From: Enterobacter hormaechei subsp. hoffmannii
GTDB taxonomy: Bacteria > Pseudomonadota > Gammaproteobacteria > Enterobacterales > Enterobacteriaceae
Assembly (NCBI RefSeq): GCF_001729745.1
Contig: NZ_CP017186.1
Coordinates: 682,001 to 746,000 of the forward strand
Direction of reading: 5' to 3'
DNA length: 64,000 bases
In this document: piece after piece, positions 52,074 through 64,000 of the stretch
Layout: each line of letters starts with the position of its first letter
How positions within the stretch are numbered: position 1 is the first letter of the stretch
Made by a program: the position numbers and the translations under genes
The notes under the pieces: generated by a model
The model's database searches: none
Seen by the model: only the letters and a program-made list of their open reading frames with translations
Told to the model about the DNA's origin: nothing

Positions 52074-53840
52074 ATGAAAGCAGCGGCAAAAACGCTAAAA
52101 CCAAAACGCCAGGAAGAACAGGCCAACTTTATCAGTTGGCGTTTTGCGTTGCTTTGCGGCTGCATTTTACTGGCGCTGGGTTTCCTGCTGGGACGCGTGG
52201 CGTGGCTACAAATCATCGCGCCTGACATGCTGGTACGTCAGGGTGATATGCGTTCTCTGCGCGTGCAGGAAGTTTCTACCTCTCGTGGGATGATCACCGA
52301 CCGCTCCGGCCGCCCGCTGGCGGTGAGCGTACCGGTGAAGGCGATCTGGGCCGATCCTAAAGAGCTGCATGACGCAGGCGGGATCACCCTTGATAACCGC
52401 TGGAAGGCGCTCTCAGACGCGTTGAAAATGCCGCTGGATCAGCTGGCGTCACGCGTTAACGCCAACCCGAAAGGGCGCTTCATCTATCTTGCCCGTCAGG
52501 TGAACCCTGATATGGCTGACTACATTAAAAAACTCAAGCTGCCCGGCATTCATCTGCGGGAAGAATCCCGCCGTTATTATCCTTCCGGCGAAGTCACCGC
52601 GCACCTGATTGGCTTCACCAACGTGGATAGCCAGGGGATTGAAGGCGTTGAAAAAAGCTTCGACAAGTGGCTTACCGGCCAGCCTGGCGAGCGAATCGTG
52701 CGTAAAGACCGCTATGGTCGCGTCATTGAAGATATTTCCTCGACAGACAGCCAGGCCGCGCACAACCTGGCCCTGAGTATTGATGAGCGCTTGCAGGCGC
52801 TGGTCTATCGTGAGCTGAACAACGCCGTCGCGTTTAACAAGGCGGAATCGGGCAGTGCCGTGCTGGTGGATGTGGCGACAGGTGAAGTGCTGGCGATGGC
52901 CAGTAGTCCCTCATACAACCCGAATAATTTTGCCGGTACAGCAAAAGATGCGATGCGTAACCGCTCCATCACCGATGTGTTTGAACCCGGTTCAACCGTA
53001 AAACCTATGGTGGTGATGACGGCTCTACAGCGGGGCATCGTCAACGAAAATACCGTTCTGAATACGATCCCTTATCGAATTAACGGCCACGAAATAAAAG
53101 ACGTGGCACGTTACAGCGAACTGACCCTGACCGGGGTCTTACAGAAGTCGAGTAACGTCGGTGTGTCAAAACTGGCGTTAGCGATGCCGTCCTCAGCGTT
53201 AGTAGATACTTACTCACGTTTTGGGCTGGGAAAGGCGACCAATTTGGGGTTGGTCGGAGAACGCAGTGGCTTATATCCTCAAAAACAACGGTGGTCTGAC
53301 ATAGAGAGGGCCACCTTCTCTTTCGGCTACGGGCTAATGGTAACTCCCTTACAGTTAGCGCGAGTCTACGCAACGATTGGCAGCTATGGCATTTATCGCC
53401 CGCTGTCGATCACCAAAGTTGATCCACCGGTACCGGGGGAACGTGTTTTCCCGGAATCTATCGTTCGTACCGTCGTACATATGATGGAAAGCGTCGCGCT
53501 GCCCGGTGGTGGTGGCGTGAAGGCCGCGATTAAGGGCTATCGTATCGCCATCAAAACCGGTACAGCGAAAAAAGTGGGGCCGGACGGCCGCTATATCAAC
53601 AAATACATTGCCTATACCGCAGGCGTAGCGCCTGCAAGCAATCCGCGTTTTGCGCTGGTGGTCGTCATCAACGATCCGCAGGCGGGTAAATACTACGGCG
53701 GCGCCGTCTCCGCGCCTGTGTTCGGGGCTATTATGGGCGGCGTGTTGCGCACCATGAACATTGAACCGGATGCGCTGGCGACGGGCGAAAAAAGTGAATT
53801 TGTAATTAATCAAGGCGAGGGAACAGGTGGCAGATCGTAA
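52074..53840 (+). CDS. ftsI: Septal peptidoglycan transpeptidase FtsI (PBP3)
   Basis: FtsI is the division-specific class B penicillin-binding protein. The 588 residues equal E. coli. A short cytoplasmic part and one membrane helix (~20-40) precede the pedestal domain. The transpeptidase carries the active serine motif STVK (near residue 307, [10 protein letters not shown]), SSN (KSSNVGVS) and KTG (IKTGTAKK). No insertion is seen after residue 333 (in [10 protein letters not shown]), a place where I recall beta-lactam-resistant variants. The C-terminal tail would be trimmed by Prc. It overlaps murE by 14 bases. Confidence 0.98.
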   Translation: MKAAAKTLKPKRQEEQANFISWRFALLCGCILLALGFLLGRVAWLQIIAPDMLVRQGDMRSLRVQEVSTSRGMITDRSGRPLAVSVPVKAIWADPKELHDAGGITLDNRWKALSDALKMPLDQLASRVNANPKGRFIYLARQVNPDMADYIKKLKLPGIHLREESRRYYPSGEVTAHLIGFTNVDSQGIEGVEKSFDKWLTGQPGERIVRKDRYGRVIEDISSTDSQAAHNLALSIDERLQALVYRELNNAVAFNKAESGSAVLVDVATGEVLAMASSPSYNPNNFAGTAKDAMRNRSITDVFEPGSTVKPMVVMTALQRGIVNENTVLNTIPYRINGHEIKDVARYSELTLTGVLQKSSNVGVSKLALAMPSSALVDTYSRFGLGKATNLGLVGERSGLYPQKQRWSDIERATFSFGYGLMVTPLQLARVYATIGSYGIYRPLSITKVDPPVPGERVFPESIVRTVVHMMESVALPGGGGVKAAIKGYRIAIKTGTAKKVGPDGRYINKYIAYTAGVAPASNPRFALVVVINDPQAGKYYGGAVSAPVFGAIMGGVLRTMNIEPDALATGEKSEFVINQGEGTGGRS

Positions 53841-55314
53841 TTTGCGCGACCTTCTTGCTCCGTGGGTGCCTATGCTACCTGCGCGAGCACTGCGAGAGAT
53901 GGTACTGGACAGCCGCGTAGCGGCTTCTGGCGATCTTTTTGTGGCAGTGGTAGGTCATCAGGCGGACGGGCGTCGTTATATCCCGCAGGCGATTGCGCAA
54001 GGTGTTGCTGCCATTATTGCTGAGGCCAAAGATGAGGCAACAGACGGTGAGATCCGTGAAATGCACGGCGTGCCGGTCATCTATCTCAGCCAGCTGAATG
54101 AGCGTCTCTCCGCGCTGGCAGGACGTTTTTACAACGAACCTTCCGACCAGTTAAAGCTTGTTGGCGTGACAGGAACCAACGGAAAAACCACCACCACTCA
54201 GTTGATGGCGCAGTGGGCTCAGCTGCTGGGTGAAACCGGTGCCGTCATGGGCACGGTGGGGAACGGTATTCTGGGCAAAGTAAGCCCGACGGAAAACACG
54301 ACAGGCTCGGCGGTTGACGTGCAGCGTGTGCTGGCAGGCCTTGCAGAGCAGGGGGCGACCTTCGCGGCGATGGAGGTCTCCTCCCATGGTCTGGTACAAC
54401 ATCGCGTGGCGGCACTGAAATTTGCCGCCTCTGTCTTTACAAACCTGAGCCGCGATCACCTTGATTATCATGGTGATATGGAGCACTACGAAGCGGCGAA
54501 ATGGCTGCTTTATTCCACTCACCACCACGGGCAGGCGATCATTAACGCCGACGACGAAGTCGGTCGCCGCTGGCTGGAAAAACTGCCAGATGCGGTGGCG
54601 GTGTCGATGGAAGATCGCATTAATCCGAACTGTCGTGGCCGCTGGCTGAAGGCAGTCGAAGTGAACTACCACGATAGCGGGGCGACGATCCGCTTTGCTT
54701 CCACCTGGGGCGAAGGTGAAATTGAAAGCCGCCTGATGGGGGCTTTCAACGTCAGTAACCTGCTGCTGGCGCTGGCGACGCTGCTGGCGCTGGGTTACCC
54801 GATGGTGGATCTGCTGAAAACGTCTGAGCGTTTGCAACCGGTCTGTGGCCGCATGGAAGTGTTCAGTGCGCCGGGCAAGCCGACGGTGGTCGTGGATTAC
54901 GCCCACACGCCGGATGCGCTGGAAAAAGCGCTGGAAGCGGCGCGTCTGCACTGCGCAGGCAAGCTCTGGTGCGTGTTTGGCTGCGGTGGCGATCGCGACA
55001 AGGGCAAACGTCCGCTGATGGGCGCCATCGCTGAGCAGTTCGCGGATATTCCCGTGGTGACCGATGACAACCCGCGTACCGAAGAGCCGAGGGCCATTAT
55101 CAACGACATTCTGGCGGGCATGCTGGATGCTGGGCGTGCGCGCGTGGTCGAAGGCCGTGCGGAGGCCGTGACTAACGCCATTATGCAGGCGCAGGAGAAC
55201 GATGTGGTTCTGCTGGCCGGTAAAGGTCATGAAGATTATCAGATCGTCGGCAATCGTCGTCTGGATTACTCCGACCGCGTGACGGCAGCGCGTCTGCTGG
55301 GAGTGGTGGCATGA
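53827..55314 (+). CDS. murE: UDP-MurNAc-tripeptide synthetase (meso-DAP adding)
   Basis: MurE adds meso-diaminopimelate to UDP-MurNAc-Ala-Glu. The 495 residues match E. coli and start with GTG. The ATP loop [13 protein letters not shown] is near residue 112. The DAP-specificity motif is DDNPRTEEP, whose Asn-Pro-Arg fits DAP rather than lysine. Its stop overlaps the murF start as ATGA. Confidence 0.98.
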   Translation: MADRNLRDLLAPWVPMLPARALREMVLDSRVAASGDLFVAVVGHQADGRRYIPQAIAQGVAAIIAEAKDEATDGEIREMHGVPVIYLSQLNERLSALAGRFYNEPSDQLKLVGVTGTNGKTTTTQLMAQWAQLLGETGAVMGTVGNGILGKVSPTENTTGSAVDVQRVLAGLAEQGATFAAMEVSSHGLVQHRVAALKFAASVFTNLSRDHLDYHGDMEHYEAAKWLLYSTHHHGQAIINADDEVGRRWLEKLPDAVAVSMEDRINPNCRGRWLKAVEVNYHDSGATIRFASTWGEGEIESRLMGAFNVSNLLLALATLLALGYPMVDLLKTSERLQPVCGRMEVFSAPGKPTVVVDYAHTPDALEKALEAARLHCAGKLWCVFGCGGDRDKGKRPLMGAIAEQFADIPVVTDDNPRTEEPRAIINDILAGMLDAGRARVVEGRAEAVTNAIMQAQENDVVLLAGKGHEDYQIVGNRRLDYSDRVTAARLLGVVA

Positions 55315-56669
55315 TTAGCATTACGTTAAGCCAGGCCGCTGCGGTATTGCAGGGGATGCTGCATGGTCAGGATCTGACCATCGAGGCTGTGACCACCGAC
55401 ACCCGTAAGGTGACGGCGGGCTGCCTGTTTGTGGCGCTGAAGGGTGAACGTTTTGACGCCCACGATTTTGCGCAACAGGCTAAAGATAACGGCGCGGGTG
55501 CGCTGCTGGTCAACCGTAAGCTCGATATCGATTTGCCGCAGATTGTGGTGAAAGATACGCGCCTGGCGTTTGGTGAGCTGGCGGCATGGGTTCGCCAGCA
55601 GGTGCCAACACGCGTCGTGGCGCTGACGGGCTCGTCGGGCAAAACCTCCGTTAAAGAGATGACGGCGGCGATCCTTAGCCAGTGCGGAAACACGCTTTAT
55701 ACGGCGGGCAACCTTAATAATGACATCGGTGTACCGATGACGCTGCTGCGCCTGACCCACGAGCATGAATATGCGGTGATTGAGTTAGGGGCTAACCATC
55801 AGGGCGAAATCGCCTGGACCGTGAGCCTGACGCGTCCGGAAGCGGCGCTGGTGAATAACCTGGCGGCGGCACATCTTGAAGGTTTTGGTTCGCTGGCCGG
55901 TGTGGCGAAAGCGAAAGGTGAAATTTATACCGGCCTGCCGGATGACGGCATCGCCATTATGAATGCCGATAACAATGACTGGCTGAACTGGCAGAGCATC
56001 ATTGGTTCACGCAAAACCTGGCGCTTCTCCCCGAATGCGGCAAACAGTGATTTTTCGGCGACCAACATTCATGTGACGTCACACGGCACCGAGTTCACCC
56101 TCATGACCCCAACGGGCGACATCGACGTGCTGCTGCCGTTGCCGGGTCGTCATAACATCGCCAATGCGCTTGCTGCGGCAGCGCTCTCAATGGCGGTAGG
56201 GGCCTCACACGCTGCGATAAAAACTGGTCTGGCGAATTTAAAAGCCGTGCCGGGGCGTCTGTTCCCAATCCAGCTGGCTGAAAACAAACTCCTGCTGGAT
56301 GACTCCTACAACGCTAACGTCGGCTCCATGACGGCGGCCGTGCAGGTCTTGTCTGAGATGCCGGGCTATCGCGTGATGGTTGTTGGCGATATGGCCGAGC
56401 TGGGTGATGAAAGCGAAGCCTGCCACGTACAGGTTGGCGAAGCGGCGAAAGCTGCCGGGCTTGACCGCGTACTGAGCGCAGGCACGCTGAGCAAGGCCAT
56501 TTCCGATGCCAGTGAAGTTGGCGAACATTTTGCCGATAAATCTGCACTGATCGAACGCCTGAAGGCATTGATTACAGAAAAACAGATTGTGACTGTTTTA
56601 GTTAAAGGTTCACGTAGTGCCGCCATGGAAGAGGTTGTGCACGCATTACAGGAGAACGGGACATGTTAG
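55311..56669 (+). CDS. murF: UDP-MurNAc-tripeptide D-Ala-D-Ala ligase
   Basis: MurF adds D-Ala-D-Ala to complete the UDP-MurNAc-pentapeptide. The 452-residue protein has the ATP loop [14 protein letters not shown] (~105-118), the [12 protein letters not shown] segment and the C-terminal [11 protein letters not shown] motif. It overlaps mraY by 7 bases. Confidence 0.98.
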   Translation: MISITLSQAAAVLQGMLHGQDLTIEAVTTDTRKVTAGCLFVALKGERFDAHDFAQQAKDNGAGALLVNRKLDIDLPQIVVKDTRLAFGELAAWVRQQVPTRVVALTGSSGKTSVKEMTAAILSQCGNTLYTAGNLNNDIGVPMTLLRLTHEHEYAVIELGANHQGEIAWTVSLTRPEAALVNNLAAAHLEGFGSLAGVAKAKGEIYTGLPDDGIAIMNADNNDWLNWQSIIGSRKTWRFSPNAANSDFSATNIHVTSHGTEFTLMTPTGDIDVLLPLPGRHNIANALAAAALSMAVGASHAAIKTGLANLKAVPGRLFPIQLAENKLLLDDSYNANVGSMTAAVQVLSEMPGYRVMVVGDMAELGDESEACHVQVGEAAKAAGLDRVLSAGTLSKAISDASEVGEHFADKSALIERLKALITEKQIVTVLVKGSRSAAMEEVVHALQENGTC

Positions 56670-57745
56670 TTTGGCTGGCCGAACATTTGGTCAAATATTA
56701 TTCAGGCTTTAACGTCTTTTCCTATCTGACGTTTCGCGCCATCGTCAGCCTGCTGACTGCGCTGTTCATCTCGTTGTGGATGGGCCCGCGCATGATTGCC
56801 CGTCTGCAAAAACTCTCTTTCGGCCAGGTCGTGCGTAACGACGGCCCGGAATCGCATTTCAGCAAGCGCGGTACGCCGACCATGGGCGGGATCATGATCC
56901 TGACCGCGATTGTGGTGTCCGTTCTGCTGTGGGCTTATCCGTCTAACCCCTACGTCTGGTGCGTGCTGACCGTTCTGGTTGGCTACGGGATCATCGGTTT
57001 TGTTGATGACTACCGCAAAGTCGTACGCAAAGACACCAAAGGTTTGATCGCCCGCTGGAAGTATTTCTGGATGTCGGTAATTGCGCTGGGTGTGGCCTTC
57101 GCGCTTTACCTGGCAGGAAAAGACACCCCGGCCACCGAGCTGGTGGTGCCGTTCTTCAAAGACGTGATGCCGCAGCTGGGGCTGTTCTACATTCTGCTGG
57201 CTTACTTTGTGATCGTCGGCACCGGCAACGCCGTCAACCTGACCGATGGTCTGGACGGCCTGGCCATCATGCCAACCGTGTTTGTCGCGGGCGGTTTCGC
57301 GCTGGTGGCGTGGGCGACCGGTAACATGAACTTTGCAAACTACCTGCACATCCCGTACCTGCGACACGCTGGTGAGCTGGTGATCGTCTGTACGGCGATT
57401 GTCGGCGCGGGGCTGGGCTTCCTGTGGTTCAACACCTATCCGGCGCAGGTCTTTATGGGCGACGTCGGTTCACTGGCACTGGGCGGCGCGCTGGGCATTA
57501 TCGCCGTGCTGCTGCGTCAGGAGTTCCTGCTGGTGATTATGGGCGGTGTGTTTGTGGTTGAGACCCTGTCGGTGATTTTGCAGGTCGGTTCCTTCAAGCT
57601 GCGCGGCCAGCGCATCTTCCGTATGGCACCGATTCACCACCACTATGAACTGAAAGGCTGGCCGGAGCCGCGCGTCATTGTGCGTTTCTGGATTATTTCG
57701 CTGATGCTGGTGCTGATTGGCCTGGCAACGCTGAAGGTACGTTAA
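56663..57745 (+). CDS. mraY: Phospho-MurNAc-pentapeptide transferase MraY
   Basis: MraY transfers phospho-MurNAc-pentapeptide to undecaprenyl phosphate to form lipid I in the inner membrane. The 360 residues contain about ten helices. The catalytic aspartates are in GFVDDYRK and [10 protein letters not shown], and the C-terminal side has [14 protein letters not shown]. murD starts 2 bp after its stop. Confidence 0.98.
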   Translation: MLVWLAEHLVKYYSGFNVFSYLTFRAIVSLLTALFISLWMGPRMIARLQKLSFGQVVRNDGPESHFSKRGTPTMGGIMILTAIVVSVLLWAYPSNPYVWCVLTVLVGYGIIGFVDDYRKVVRKDTKGLIARWKYFWMSVIALGVAFALYLAGKDTPATELVVPFFKDVMPQLGLFYILLAYFVIVGTGNAVNLTDGLDGLAIMPTVFVAGGFALVAWATGNMNFANYLHIPYLRHAGELVIVCTAIVGAGLGFLWFNTYPAQVFMGDVGSLALGGALGIIAVLLRQEFLLVIMGGVFVVETLSVILQVGSFKLRGQRIFRMAPIHHHYELKGWPEPRVIVRFWIISLMLVLIGLATLKVR

Positions 57746-57747
57746 TC

Positions 57748-59064
57748 ATGGCAGATTACCAGGGCAAAAAAGTCGTTATCATCGGGTTGGGCCTTACCGG
57801 CCTCTCCTGCGTGGACTTTTTCCTTGCGCGTGGCGTGACGCCGCGCGTGATGGATACGCGCGTCTCTCCGCCGGGTCTGGACAAGCTGCCGGAGCAGGTT
57901 GAACGCCACCTGGGTGGTCTGAATGATGAGTGGCTGCTGGTCGCCGATCTGATTGTTGCCAGCCCGGGCATGGCGCTGGCGCATCCTTCGCTGAGTGCCG
58001 CGGCGGATGCAGGCGTTGAGATTGTTGGCGATATCGAACTGTTCTGCCGGGAGGCGCAGGCCCCGATCGTTGCCATTACCGGTTCAAACGGTAAAAGCAC
58101 CGTCACCACCCTGGTGGGTGAGATGGCGAAAGCGGCGGGCAAAAATGTCGGCGTGGGCGGTAACATTGGTCTGCCCGCGTTGATGCTGCTCGATAAAGGG
58201 TGTGAGCTGTTTGTACTTGAGCTTTCCAGCTTCCAGCTGGAAACCACTTCAAGCCTGCATGCGGCGGCAGCGACGATCCTTAATGTCACCGAAGATCATA
58301 TGGACAGATACCCGTTCGGCTTGCAGCAGTACCGCGCGGCCAAGCTGCGTGTCTATGAAAATGCCAAAGTCTGCGTGGTGAATGCCGATGATGCACTCAC
58401 CATGCCGGTGCGTGGCGCAGACGATCGCTGCATTAGCTTCGGTATTAACATGGGTGACTATCACCTTAACCGCCAGCAGGGCGAAACCTGGCTGCGGGTG
58501 AAAGGTGAGAAGGTGCTGAACGTGAAAGAGATGATGCTCTCCGGCCAGCATAACTACACCAACGCCCTGGCGGCGCTAGCGCTGGCGGATGCCGTTGGTC
58601 TGCCGCGATCTTCAAGCCTGAAGGCGCTGACCACCTTTACCGGCCTGGCTCACCGTTTTCAGCTGGCGCTGGAGCACAACGGCGTACGCTGGATTAACGA
58701 TTCCAAAGCGACCAATGTGGGTAGCACCGAGGCGGCATTGAACGGTCTGCACGTTGAAGGCACACTGCATCTGCTGCTGGGCGGCGACGGTAAATCAGCC
58801 GATTTCTCCTCGCTGAAGCAGTACCTCAACGGTGATAACGTGCGCCTTTATTGCTTTGGCCGCGATGGCAGCGAGCTTGCGGCGTTGCGTCCTGAGGTCG
58901 CCGAACAAACCGAGACCATGGAACAGGCGATGCGCCTTCTCGCCCCCCGCGTGAAGCCCGGCGATATGGTGCTGCTCTCGCCAGCCTGTGCCAGCCTCGA
59001 TCAATTTAAGAATTTCGAACAGCGGGGCGATGTCTTTACCCGCCTGGCGAAGGAGTTAGGCTGA
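57748..59064 (+). CDS. murD: UDP-MurNAc-Ala D-glutamate ligase
   Basis: MurD adds D-glutamate to UDP-MurNAc-L-Ala. The 438 residues match E. coli. A Rossmann-like UDP domain ([17 protein letters not shown]) is followed by the ATP loop [13 protein letters not shown] (~110), the [10 protein letters not shown] segment with the metal ligand Glu, and NDSKATN in the C-terminal half. It overlaps the ftsW ATG by one base. Confidence 0.98.
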   Translation: MADYQGKKVVIIGLGLTGLSCVDFFLARGVTPRVMDTRVSPPGLDKLPEQVERHLGGLNDEWLLVADLIVASPGMALAHPSLSAAADAGVEIVGDIELFCREAQAPIVAITGSNGKSTVTTLVGEMAKAAGKNVGVGGNIGLPALMLLDKGCELFVLELSSFQLETTSSLHAAAATILNVTEDHMDRYPFGLQQYRAAKLRVYENAKVCVVNADDALTMPVRGADDRCISFGINMGDYHLNRQQGETWLRVKGEKVLNVKEMMLSGQHNYTNALAALALADAVGLPRSSSLKALTTFTGLAHRFQLALEHNGVRWINDSKATNVGSTEAALNGLHVEGTLHLLLGGDGKSADFSSLKQYLNGDNVRLYCFGRDGSELAALRPEVAEQTETMEQAMRLLAPRVKPGDMVLLSPACASLDQFKNFEQRGDVFTRLAKELG

Positions 59065-60308
59065 TGCGTTTATCTCTCCCTCGCCTGAAAATGCCGCGTC
59101 TGCCAGGGTTTGGTATCCTGGTATGGCTGTTTACGGCGCTGAAAGGCTGGGTGATGGCTTCACGGGATAAAGATTCCGACAGCCTGATTATGTACGACCG
59201 CACGCTGTTCTGGCTCACGCTGGGGCTGGCAGCGACCGGCTTTATTATGGTCACCTCGGCGTCGATGCCTGTCGGACAGCGTCTGGCAAACGATCCGTTC
59301 CTGTTTGCCAAGCGTGACGGGCTGTACATCATTCTCGCGTTCTGCCTGGCGATGATCACCTTACGCCTGCCGATGTCGTTCTGGCAGCGGCACAGTACGG
59401 CCATGCTTATCGCCTCAATCATCATGCTGTTGATCGTTCTGGTCGTCGGGAGCTCCGTTAACGGGGCATCACGCTGGATCGCCTTTGGTCCGCTGCGTAT
59501 TCAGCCTGCAGAGTTCACCAAGCTTTCGTTGTTCTGCTACCTGGCAAACTACCTGGTGCGTAAAGTCGACGAAGTTCGTAACAACCTGCGCGGCTTCTTA
59601 AAACCGATGGGCGTGATTCTGGTGCTTGCGATCCTGCTGCTGGCGCAGCCCGACCTCGGTACGGTAGTCGTACTGTTTGTCACTACGCTGGCGATGCTGT
59701 TCCTGGCGGGCGCAAAACTGTGGCAGTTCATTGCCATCATCGGGATGGGGATTTCGGCGGTGGTGCTGCTGATCCTCGCCGAACCATACCGTATCCGCCG
59801 TGTGACCTCGTTCTGGAACCCATGGGAAGATCCGTTCGGCAGCGGTTATCAGCTGACACAGTCGCTGATGGCGTTTGGCCGCGGCGAAGTCTGGGGCCAA
59901 GGCCTGGGCAACTCGGTGCAAAAACTGGAGTATTTACCGGAGGCGCATACCGACTTTATCTTCTCCATTATTGGGGAAGAACTGGGTTATATCGGTGTGG
60001 TATTGGCGCTATTAATGGTATTCTTCGTCGCTTTCCGCGCCATGTCGATTGGCCGTAAAGCGCTGGAGATCGATCACCGCTTCTCCGGTTTCCTGGCCTG
60101 CTCAATTGGTATCTGGTTTAGCTTCCAGGCACTGGTAAACGTTGGGGCCGCAGCGGGTATGCTGCCGACCAAAGGTCTGACGTTGCCGTTGATCAGTTAT
60201 GGTGGTTCGAGTCTGTTGATCATGTCGACGGCCATCATGTTTTTGTTACGCATAGATTATGAAACGCGTCTGGAGAAAGCTCAGGCGTTTACACGAGGTT
60301 CACGATGA
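59064..60308 (+). CDS. ftsW: Septal peptidoglycan glycosyltransferase FtsW
   Basis: FtsW is the SEDS-family polymerase that works with FtsI at the septum. The 414-residue protein has about ten membrane helices. It has the KRDGLYI segment, the QPDLGT motif of SEDS enzymes, the large periplasmic loop with [11 protein letters not shown], and the late [16 protein letters not shown] and YGGSSL motifs. It overlaps murG by 4 bases. Confidence 0.98.
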   Translation: MRLSLPRLKMPRLPGFGILVWLFTALKGWVMASRDKDSDSLIMYDRTLFWLTLGLAATGFIMVTSASMPVGQRLANDPFLFAKRDGLYIILAFCLAMITLRLPMSFWQRHSTAMLIASIIMLLIVLVVGSSVNGASRWIAFGPLRIQPAEFTKLSLFCYLANYLVRKVDEVRNNLRGFLKPMGVILVLAILLLAQPDLGTVVVLFVTTLAMLFLAGAKLWQFIAIIGMGISAVVLLILAEPYRIRRVTSFWNPWEDPFGSGYQLTQSLMAFGRGEVWGQGLGNSVQKLEYLPEAHTDFIFSIIGEELGYIGVVLALLMVFFVAFRAMSIGRKALEIDHRFSGFLACSIGIWFSFQALVNVGAAAGMLPTKGLTLPLISYGGSSLLIMSTAIMFLLRIDYETRLEKAQAFTRGSR

Positions 60309-61369
60309 ATCAACCGAAGCGGTTAATGGTGATGGCAGGCGGGACCGGCGGACACGTGTTCCCGGGACTGGCGGTTGCGCACCATTTAATGGAACAAGGC
60401 TGGCAGGTACGCTGGCTGGGAACCGCAGACCGCATGGAAGCCGACCTTGTACCTAAACACGGTATCGAGATCGACTTTATTCGTATTTCTGGCCTTCGTG
60501 GCAAAGGGAGCAAGGCGCTGCTGCTGGCGCCGGTGCGCATTTTCAATGCCTGGCGTCAGGCGCGCGACATTATGAAGCGCTTTAAGCCTGACGTCGTTCT
60601 GGGCATGGGCGGCTACGTTTCCGGTCCTGGCGGACTGGCGGCGTGGTCATTAGGGATCCCTGTTGTTCTGCATGAGCAGAACGGTATTGCCGGGTTGACC
60701 AACAAATGGCTGGCAAAAATCGCCACCAAAGTTATGCAGGCCTTCCCCGGGGCATTCCCGAAAGCGGATGTCGTAGGGAATCCGGTGCGTGTGGACGTGC
60801 TGGCGCTGCCGCTGCCAGATACGCGTCTGGCGGGTCGCGAAGGGCCGGTGCGCGTGCTGGTTGTCGGCGGTTCCCAGGGCGCACGTATTTTAAACCAGAC
60901 GATGCCACAGGTTGCGGCAAAACTGGGTGATGCGGTGACAATCTGGCACCAGAGCGGGAAGGGCGCTCAGCAGAGCGTTGAGCAGGCTTACGCGCAGGAA
61001 GGTCAGCCGCAGCATAAAGTGACTGAATTTATTGATGATATGGCCGCAGCCTATGCCTGGGCCGATGTCGTGGTCTGTCGCTCGGGCGCGCTGACGGTGA
61101 GCGAAATCGCCGCCGCCGGTTTGCCAGCGCTTTTTGTGCCGTTCCAGCACAAAGACCGACAGCAGTACTGGAATGCGCTGCCGCTTGAGAAAGCGGGTGC
61201 CGCAAAAATTTTTGAGCAGCCACAATTTACCGCTGATGCGGTCGCCACTACCCTGGCGGGCTGGAACCGGGATGTATTACTGGAGATGGCGCAACGCGCA
61301 CGCGCGACCGCTATCCCGGATGCAACGGAACGGGTGGCAAAAGAAGTGAGCCTGGCAGCCCAGGCATAA
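60305..61369 (+). CDS. murG: Lipid I GlcNAc transferase MurG
   Basis: MurG adds GlcNAc to lipid I to make lipid II on the inner face of the inner membrane. The 354-residue GT-B enzyme shows the N-terminal [15 protein letters not shown] loop, [20 protein letters not shown], and the UDP-binding region [24 protein letters not shown] 59-bp spacer with no obvious promoter separates it from murC. Confidence 0.98.
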   Translation: MNQPKRLMVMAGGTGGHVFPGLAVAHHLMEQGWQVRWLGTADRMEADLVPKHGIEIDFIRISGLRGKGSKALLLAPVRIFNAWRQARDIMKRFKPDVVLGMGGYVSGPGGLAAWSLGIPVVLHEQNGIAGLTNKWLAKIATKVMQAFPGAFPKADVVGNPVRVDVLALPLPDTRLAGREGPVRVLVVGGSQGARILNQTMPQVAAKLGDAVTIWHQSGKGAQQSVEQAYAQEGQPQHKVTEFIDDMAAAYAWADVVVCRSGALTVSEIAAAGLPALFVPFQHKDRQQYWNALPLEKAGAAKIFEQPQFTADAVATTLAGWNRDVLLEMAQRARATAIPDATERVAKEVSLAAQA

Positions 61370-61428
61370 TTCTCGCAGCGCGTGTTGCGCTGCACGATTT
61401 TTTTGAAGTAGTCGATGGCGTTTAGAGA

Positions 61429-62904
61429 ATGAATACACAACAACTGGCAAAACTGCGTTCTATCGTGCCCGAGATGCGTCGCGTCCGGCACATTCACTTT
61501 GTCGGCATCGGTGGTGCTGGCATGGGCGGTATTGCCGAAGTGTTAGCTAACGAAGGCTATCAGATCAGCGGGTCTGACCTGGCGCCAAACCCTGTTACGC
61601 AGCAGCTGGCGTCGCTGGGGGCGACTATCTATTTCAATCATCGCCCGGAAAACGTGAGCGATGCGAGCGTGGTTGTAGTGTCCAGCGCGATCTCCGCGGA
61701 TAACCCGGAAATCGTTGCGGCGCATGAGGCGCGCATTCCGGTGATCCGTCGCGCGGAAATGCTGGCTGAACTGATGCGTTTCCGTCACGGCATTGCGGTG
61801 GCCGGTACGCACGGTAAAACCACAACAACAGCGATGGTCTCCAGCATTTATGCGGAAGCGGGTCTCGACCCAACGTTCGTTAACGGTGGTCTGGTGAAAG
61901 CCGCTGGCGTGCATGCGCGTCTGGGCCACAGCCGTTATCTGATTGCGGAAGCGGATGAAAGCGACGCGTCGTTCCTGCATTTGCAGCCGATGGTGGCTAT
62001 CGTCACCAATATCGAAGCTGACCATATGGATACCTACCAGGGCGACTTCGAGAACTTAAAGCAGACCTTTATTAACTTCCTGCACAACCTGCCGTTCTAT
62101 GGCCGTGCGGTGATGTGCGTGGACGACCCGGTGATCCGCGAGCTGCTGCCGCGCGTCGGGCGTCAAATTACCACCTACGGCTTCAGCGAAGACGCTGATG
62201 TACGCGTGGAAGATTATAAGCAGATTGGTGCGCAGGGGCATTTCACCCTGGCACGCCAGGATAAAGAGCTCCTGCATGTCACCCTGAACGCGCCGGGACG
62301 TCACAATGCCCTGAATGCGGCGGCGGCGGTGGCTGTTGCAACGGAAGAAGGCATTGATGATGAGGCGATCCTGCGCGCGCTGGAAAGCTTCCAGGGAACG
62401 GGCCGTCGCTTCGACTTCCTGGGTGAGTTCCCACTGGAGCCAGTAAACGGTAAGCCAGGTTCTGCGATGCTGGTCGATGACTACGGTCACCATCCGACGG
62501 AGGTGGACGCAACCATCAAAGCGGCACGCGCGGGTTGGCCGGAAAAGAATCTGGTCATGATCTTCCAGCCGCACCGTTACACACGTACCCGCGATCTGTA
62601 TGACGATTTTGCCAACGTCCTTTCGCAGGTCGATACCCTGCTGATGCTGGATGTTTATGCCGCGGGCGAAGCGCCGATTCCGGGCGCGGACAGTCGGTCT
62701 TTATGTCGTACCATCCGCGGACGCGGTAAAGTGGACCCTATCCTGGTCCCCGACCCGGTGCAGGTAGCTGAAATGCTTGCCCCGGTCCTGACGGGTAACG
62801 ATCTGATCCTGATTCAGGGTGCGGGAAATATCGGCAAAATCGCCCGTACCTTAGCTGAAATCAAACTGAAGCCGCAAACTCAGGAGGACGAGCGTCATGG
62901 CTGA
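61429..62904 (+). CDS. murC: UDP-MurNAc L-alanine ligase
   Basis: MurC adds the first L-alanine to UDP-MurNAc. The 491 residues match E. coli. The N-terminal UDP site is [16 protein letters not shown], the ATP loop is [13 protein letters not shown] (~120-132), and the central and C-terminal motifs include [10 protein letters not shown] and [10 protein letters not shown]. It overlaps ddlB by 8 bases. Confidence 0.98.
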   Translation: MNTQQLAKLRSIVPEMRRVRHIHFVGIGGAGMGGIAEVLANEGYQISGSDLAPNPVTQQLASLGATIYFNHRPENVSDASVVVVSSAISADNPEIVAAHEARIPVIRRAEMLAELMRFRHGIAVAGTHGKTTTTAMVSSIYAEAGLDPTFVNGGLVKAAGVHARLGHSRYLIAEADESDASFLHLQPMVAIVTNIEADHMDTYQGDFENLKQTFINFLHNLPFYGRAVMCVDDPVIRELLPRVGRQITTYGFSEDADVRVEDYKQIGAQGHFTLARQDKELLHVTLNAPGRHNALNAAAAVAVATEEGIDDEAILRALESFQGTGRRFDFLGEFPLEPVNGKPGSAMLVDDYGHHPTEVDATIKAARAGWPEKNLVMIFQPHRYTRTRDLYDDFANVLSQVDTLLMLDVYAAGEAPIPGADSRSLCRTIRGRGKVDPILVPDPVQVAEMLAPVLTGNDLILIQGAGNIGKIARTLAEIKLKPQTQEDERHG

Positions 62905-63817
62905 TAAGATTGCTGTCCTGTTTGGCGGCACTTCCGCCGAACGCGAGGTTTCTCTGAATTCGGGCGCTGCCGTGCTGGCGGGCCTGCGTGAAGGTGGCGT
63001 GGACGCGCATCCGGTTGATCCGAAAGAGGTGGACGTTACGCAGCTGAAAGCGATGGGCTTCGATAAAGCCTTTATCGCGTTGCATGGCCGCGGCGGTGAA
63101 GACGGCACGTTGCAGGGGCTGCTGGAGCTGATCGGTATGCCGTACACCGGCAGTGGCGTGATGGCATCCGCTATCTCCATGGATAAACTGCGCAGCAAAC
63201 TGCTGTGGCAGGGGGCGGGTCTGCCCGTTGCGCCATGGGTTGCACTGACGCGCCGTGAATTTGAATTGGGCTTGTCGGACAGCGTTAATACACGCATTGC
63301 GGCACTGGGCTTACCGGTTATTGTGAAGCCTAGCCGTGAAGGGTCGAGCGTGGGAATGTCCAAAGTTGATAAAGCTGTAGATTTGGCTGACGCTTTAGCT
63401 TTGGCATTTCAACATGATGAAGAAGTTCTGATTGAAAAATGGCTTAGCGGGCCGGAATTTACCGTCGCGATGCTTGGTGAAGAAATTTTACCGTCAATTC
63501 GCATCCAACCCGCCGGAGTCTTCTATGATTATGAGGCGAAGTATCTCTCTGATGAGACGCAATATTTCTGCCCAGCTGGTCTTGAAGCACAACGTGAAGC
63601 GGAATTACAGTCTCTGGTGCTTAAAGCCTGGAATGTTTTGGGATGCCGAGGCTGGGGACGAATTGATGTGATGCTTGACGGTGACGGGCAATTTTATCTG
63701 CTGGAAGCAAACACGTCTCCGGGTATGACCAGCCATAGCCTTGTGCCGATGGCGGCGCGTCAGGCGGGAATGAGCTTCTCGCAATTAGTCGTACGTATTC
63801 TGGACCAGGCGGGCTGA
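62897..63817 (+). CDS. ddlB: D-alanine--D-alanine ligase B
   Basis: DdlB makes the D-Ala-D-Ala dipeptide used by MurF. The 306-residue ATP-grasp enzyme starts [20 protein letters not shown] and has [16 protein letters not shown] and [14 protein letters not shown]. Codons from about 63360 to 63670 are visibly more AT-rich than in neighbouring genes; in E. coli the ftsQAZ promoters lie in this part of ddlB. Two bases later ftsQ begins. Confidence 0.97.
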   Translation: MADKIAVLFGGTSAEREVSLNSGAAVLAGLREGGVDAHPVDPKEVDVTQLKAMGFDKAFIALHGRGGEDGTLQGLLELIGMPYTGSGVMASAISMDKLRSKLLWQGAGLPVAPWVALTRREFELGLSDSVNTRIAALGLPVIVKPSREGSSVGMSKVDKAVDLADALALAFQHDEEVLIEKWLSGPEFTVAMLGEEILPSIRIQPAGVFYDYEAKYLSDETQYFCPAGLEAQREAELQSLVLKAWNVLGCRGWGRIDVMLDGDGQFYLLEANTSPGMTSHSLVPMAARQAGMSFSQLVVRILDQAG

Positions 63818-63818
63818 T

Positions 63819-64000
63819 ATGTCTCAGGCTGCGTTGAACACGCGCAACCGCGATGACGAAGAAGAATATTCTTCTTCGCGCCGGAGTAATGGAACGCGTC
63901 TTGCAGGGATTATCTTCCTGCTCGGGGTGCTGTGCACCGTGTTTATCAGCGGCTGGATGGTGCTGGGCTGGATGGAAGACGCACAGCGGTTGCCGCTGTC
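63819..64000 (+). CDS. ftsQ: Cell division protein FtsQ, 3' end cut by window
   Basis: The first 60 codons of FtsQ are present. [20 protein letters not shown] begins the cytoplasmic tail, then a membrane helix (about residues 28-50, [21 protein letters not shown]) and the start of the POTRA side, [11 protein letters not shown]. FtsQ bridges the early FtsZ ring to FtsL, FtsB and FtsWI. The Asp-Asp-Glu-Glu-Glu insert after Asn-Arg is a few residues longer than in E. coli. The stop codon lies outside the window. Confidence 0.96.
   Translation, partial: MSQAALNTRNRDDEEEYSSSRRSNGTRLAGIIFLLGVLCTVFISGWMVLGWMEDAQRLPL

Noticed and set aside
54151..55230. Minus-strand open frame of 359 codons opposite murE
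   Set aside because: Antisense to a core gene; no start signal and no domain.

Overview
This window is a contiguous piece of an enterobacterial chromosome. Gene order and protein sequences follow the Escherichia coli K-12 segment from dapB to ftsQ almost gene for gene. The organism is most likely Enterobacter or a close relative (Leclercia, Lelliottia or similar). That guess rests on high protein identity to E. coli recalled from memory, on an AraC of 281 rather than 292 residues, and on a carB-kefF interval that lacks the E. coli cai/fix genes. I cannot fix genus or species without a search.

Layout. 1-5445: end of dapB, then carAB with its compound promoter region. 5446-9279: a variable interval holding a small DUF903-type lipoprotein and a large type V autotransporter adhesin with an 18-bp tandem repeat array. 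9280-11668: the kefF-kefC potassium/proton antiport system. 11783-19031: folA, convergent with the apaH-apaG-rsmA-pdxA-surA-lptD run. 19271-26181: djlA, then rluA, rapA and SOS-controlled polB on the minus strand. 26298-31483: araBAD and divergent araC with the full ara control region. 31602-35798: the DedA protein YabI, and thiBPQ behind a TPP riboswitch. 35836-39031: the glucose-phosphate stress locus sgrR / sgrS-sgrT / setA. 39032-39430: a type I toxin locus of the hok family. 39493-44416: leuABCD with its leucine attenuator. 44980-49702: leuO, ilvIH and cra. 50294 to the end: the division and cell wall (dcw) cluster mraZ-rsmH-ftsL-ftsI-murE-murF-mraY-murD-ftsW-murG-murC-ddlB and the start of ftsQ.

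How the parts fit. Much of the window is amino acid and nucleotide supply (dapB, carAB, leuABCD, ilvIH, folA), with visible controls: ARG boxes, PurR-like and RutR-like sites, a leader peptide attenuator, a TPP riboswitch, and AraC, CRP and LexA sites. The second theme is the envelope: surA and lptD build the outer membrane, the dcw cluster builds peptidoglycan and the septum, and the autotransporter is displayed on the surface. No tRNA, rRNA, insertion sequence, prophage or CRISPR array was seen.

Most unusual items: the mosaic autotransporter with its length-variable-looking repeat array; the hok-like toxin locus between setA and leuD; a 19-bp interrupted hairpin abutting the mraZ promoter; a longer SgrT; and two families of intergenic palindromes. 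I did not find a convincing wholly new multi-gene system. The accessory parts are the lipoprotein/autotransporter interval and the hok locus.
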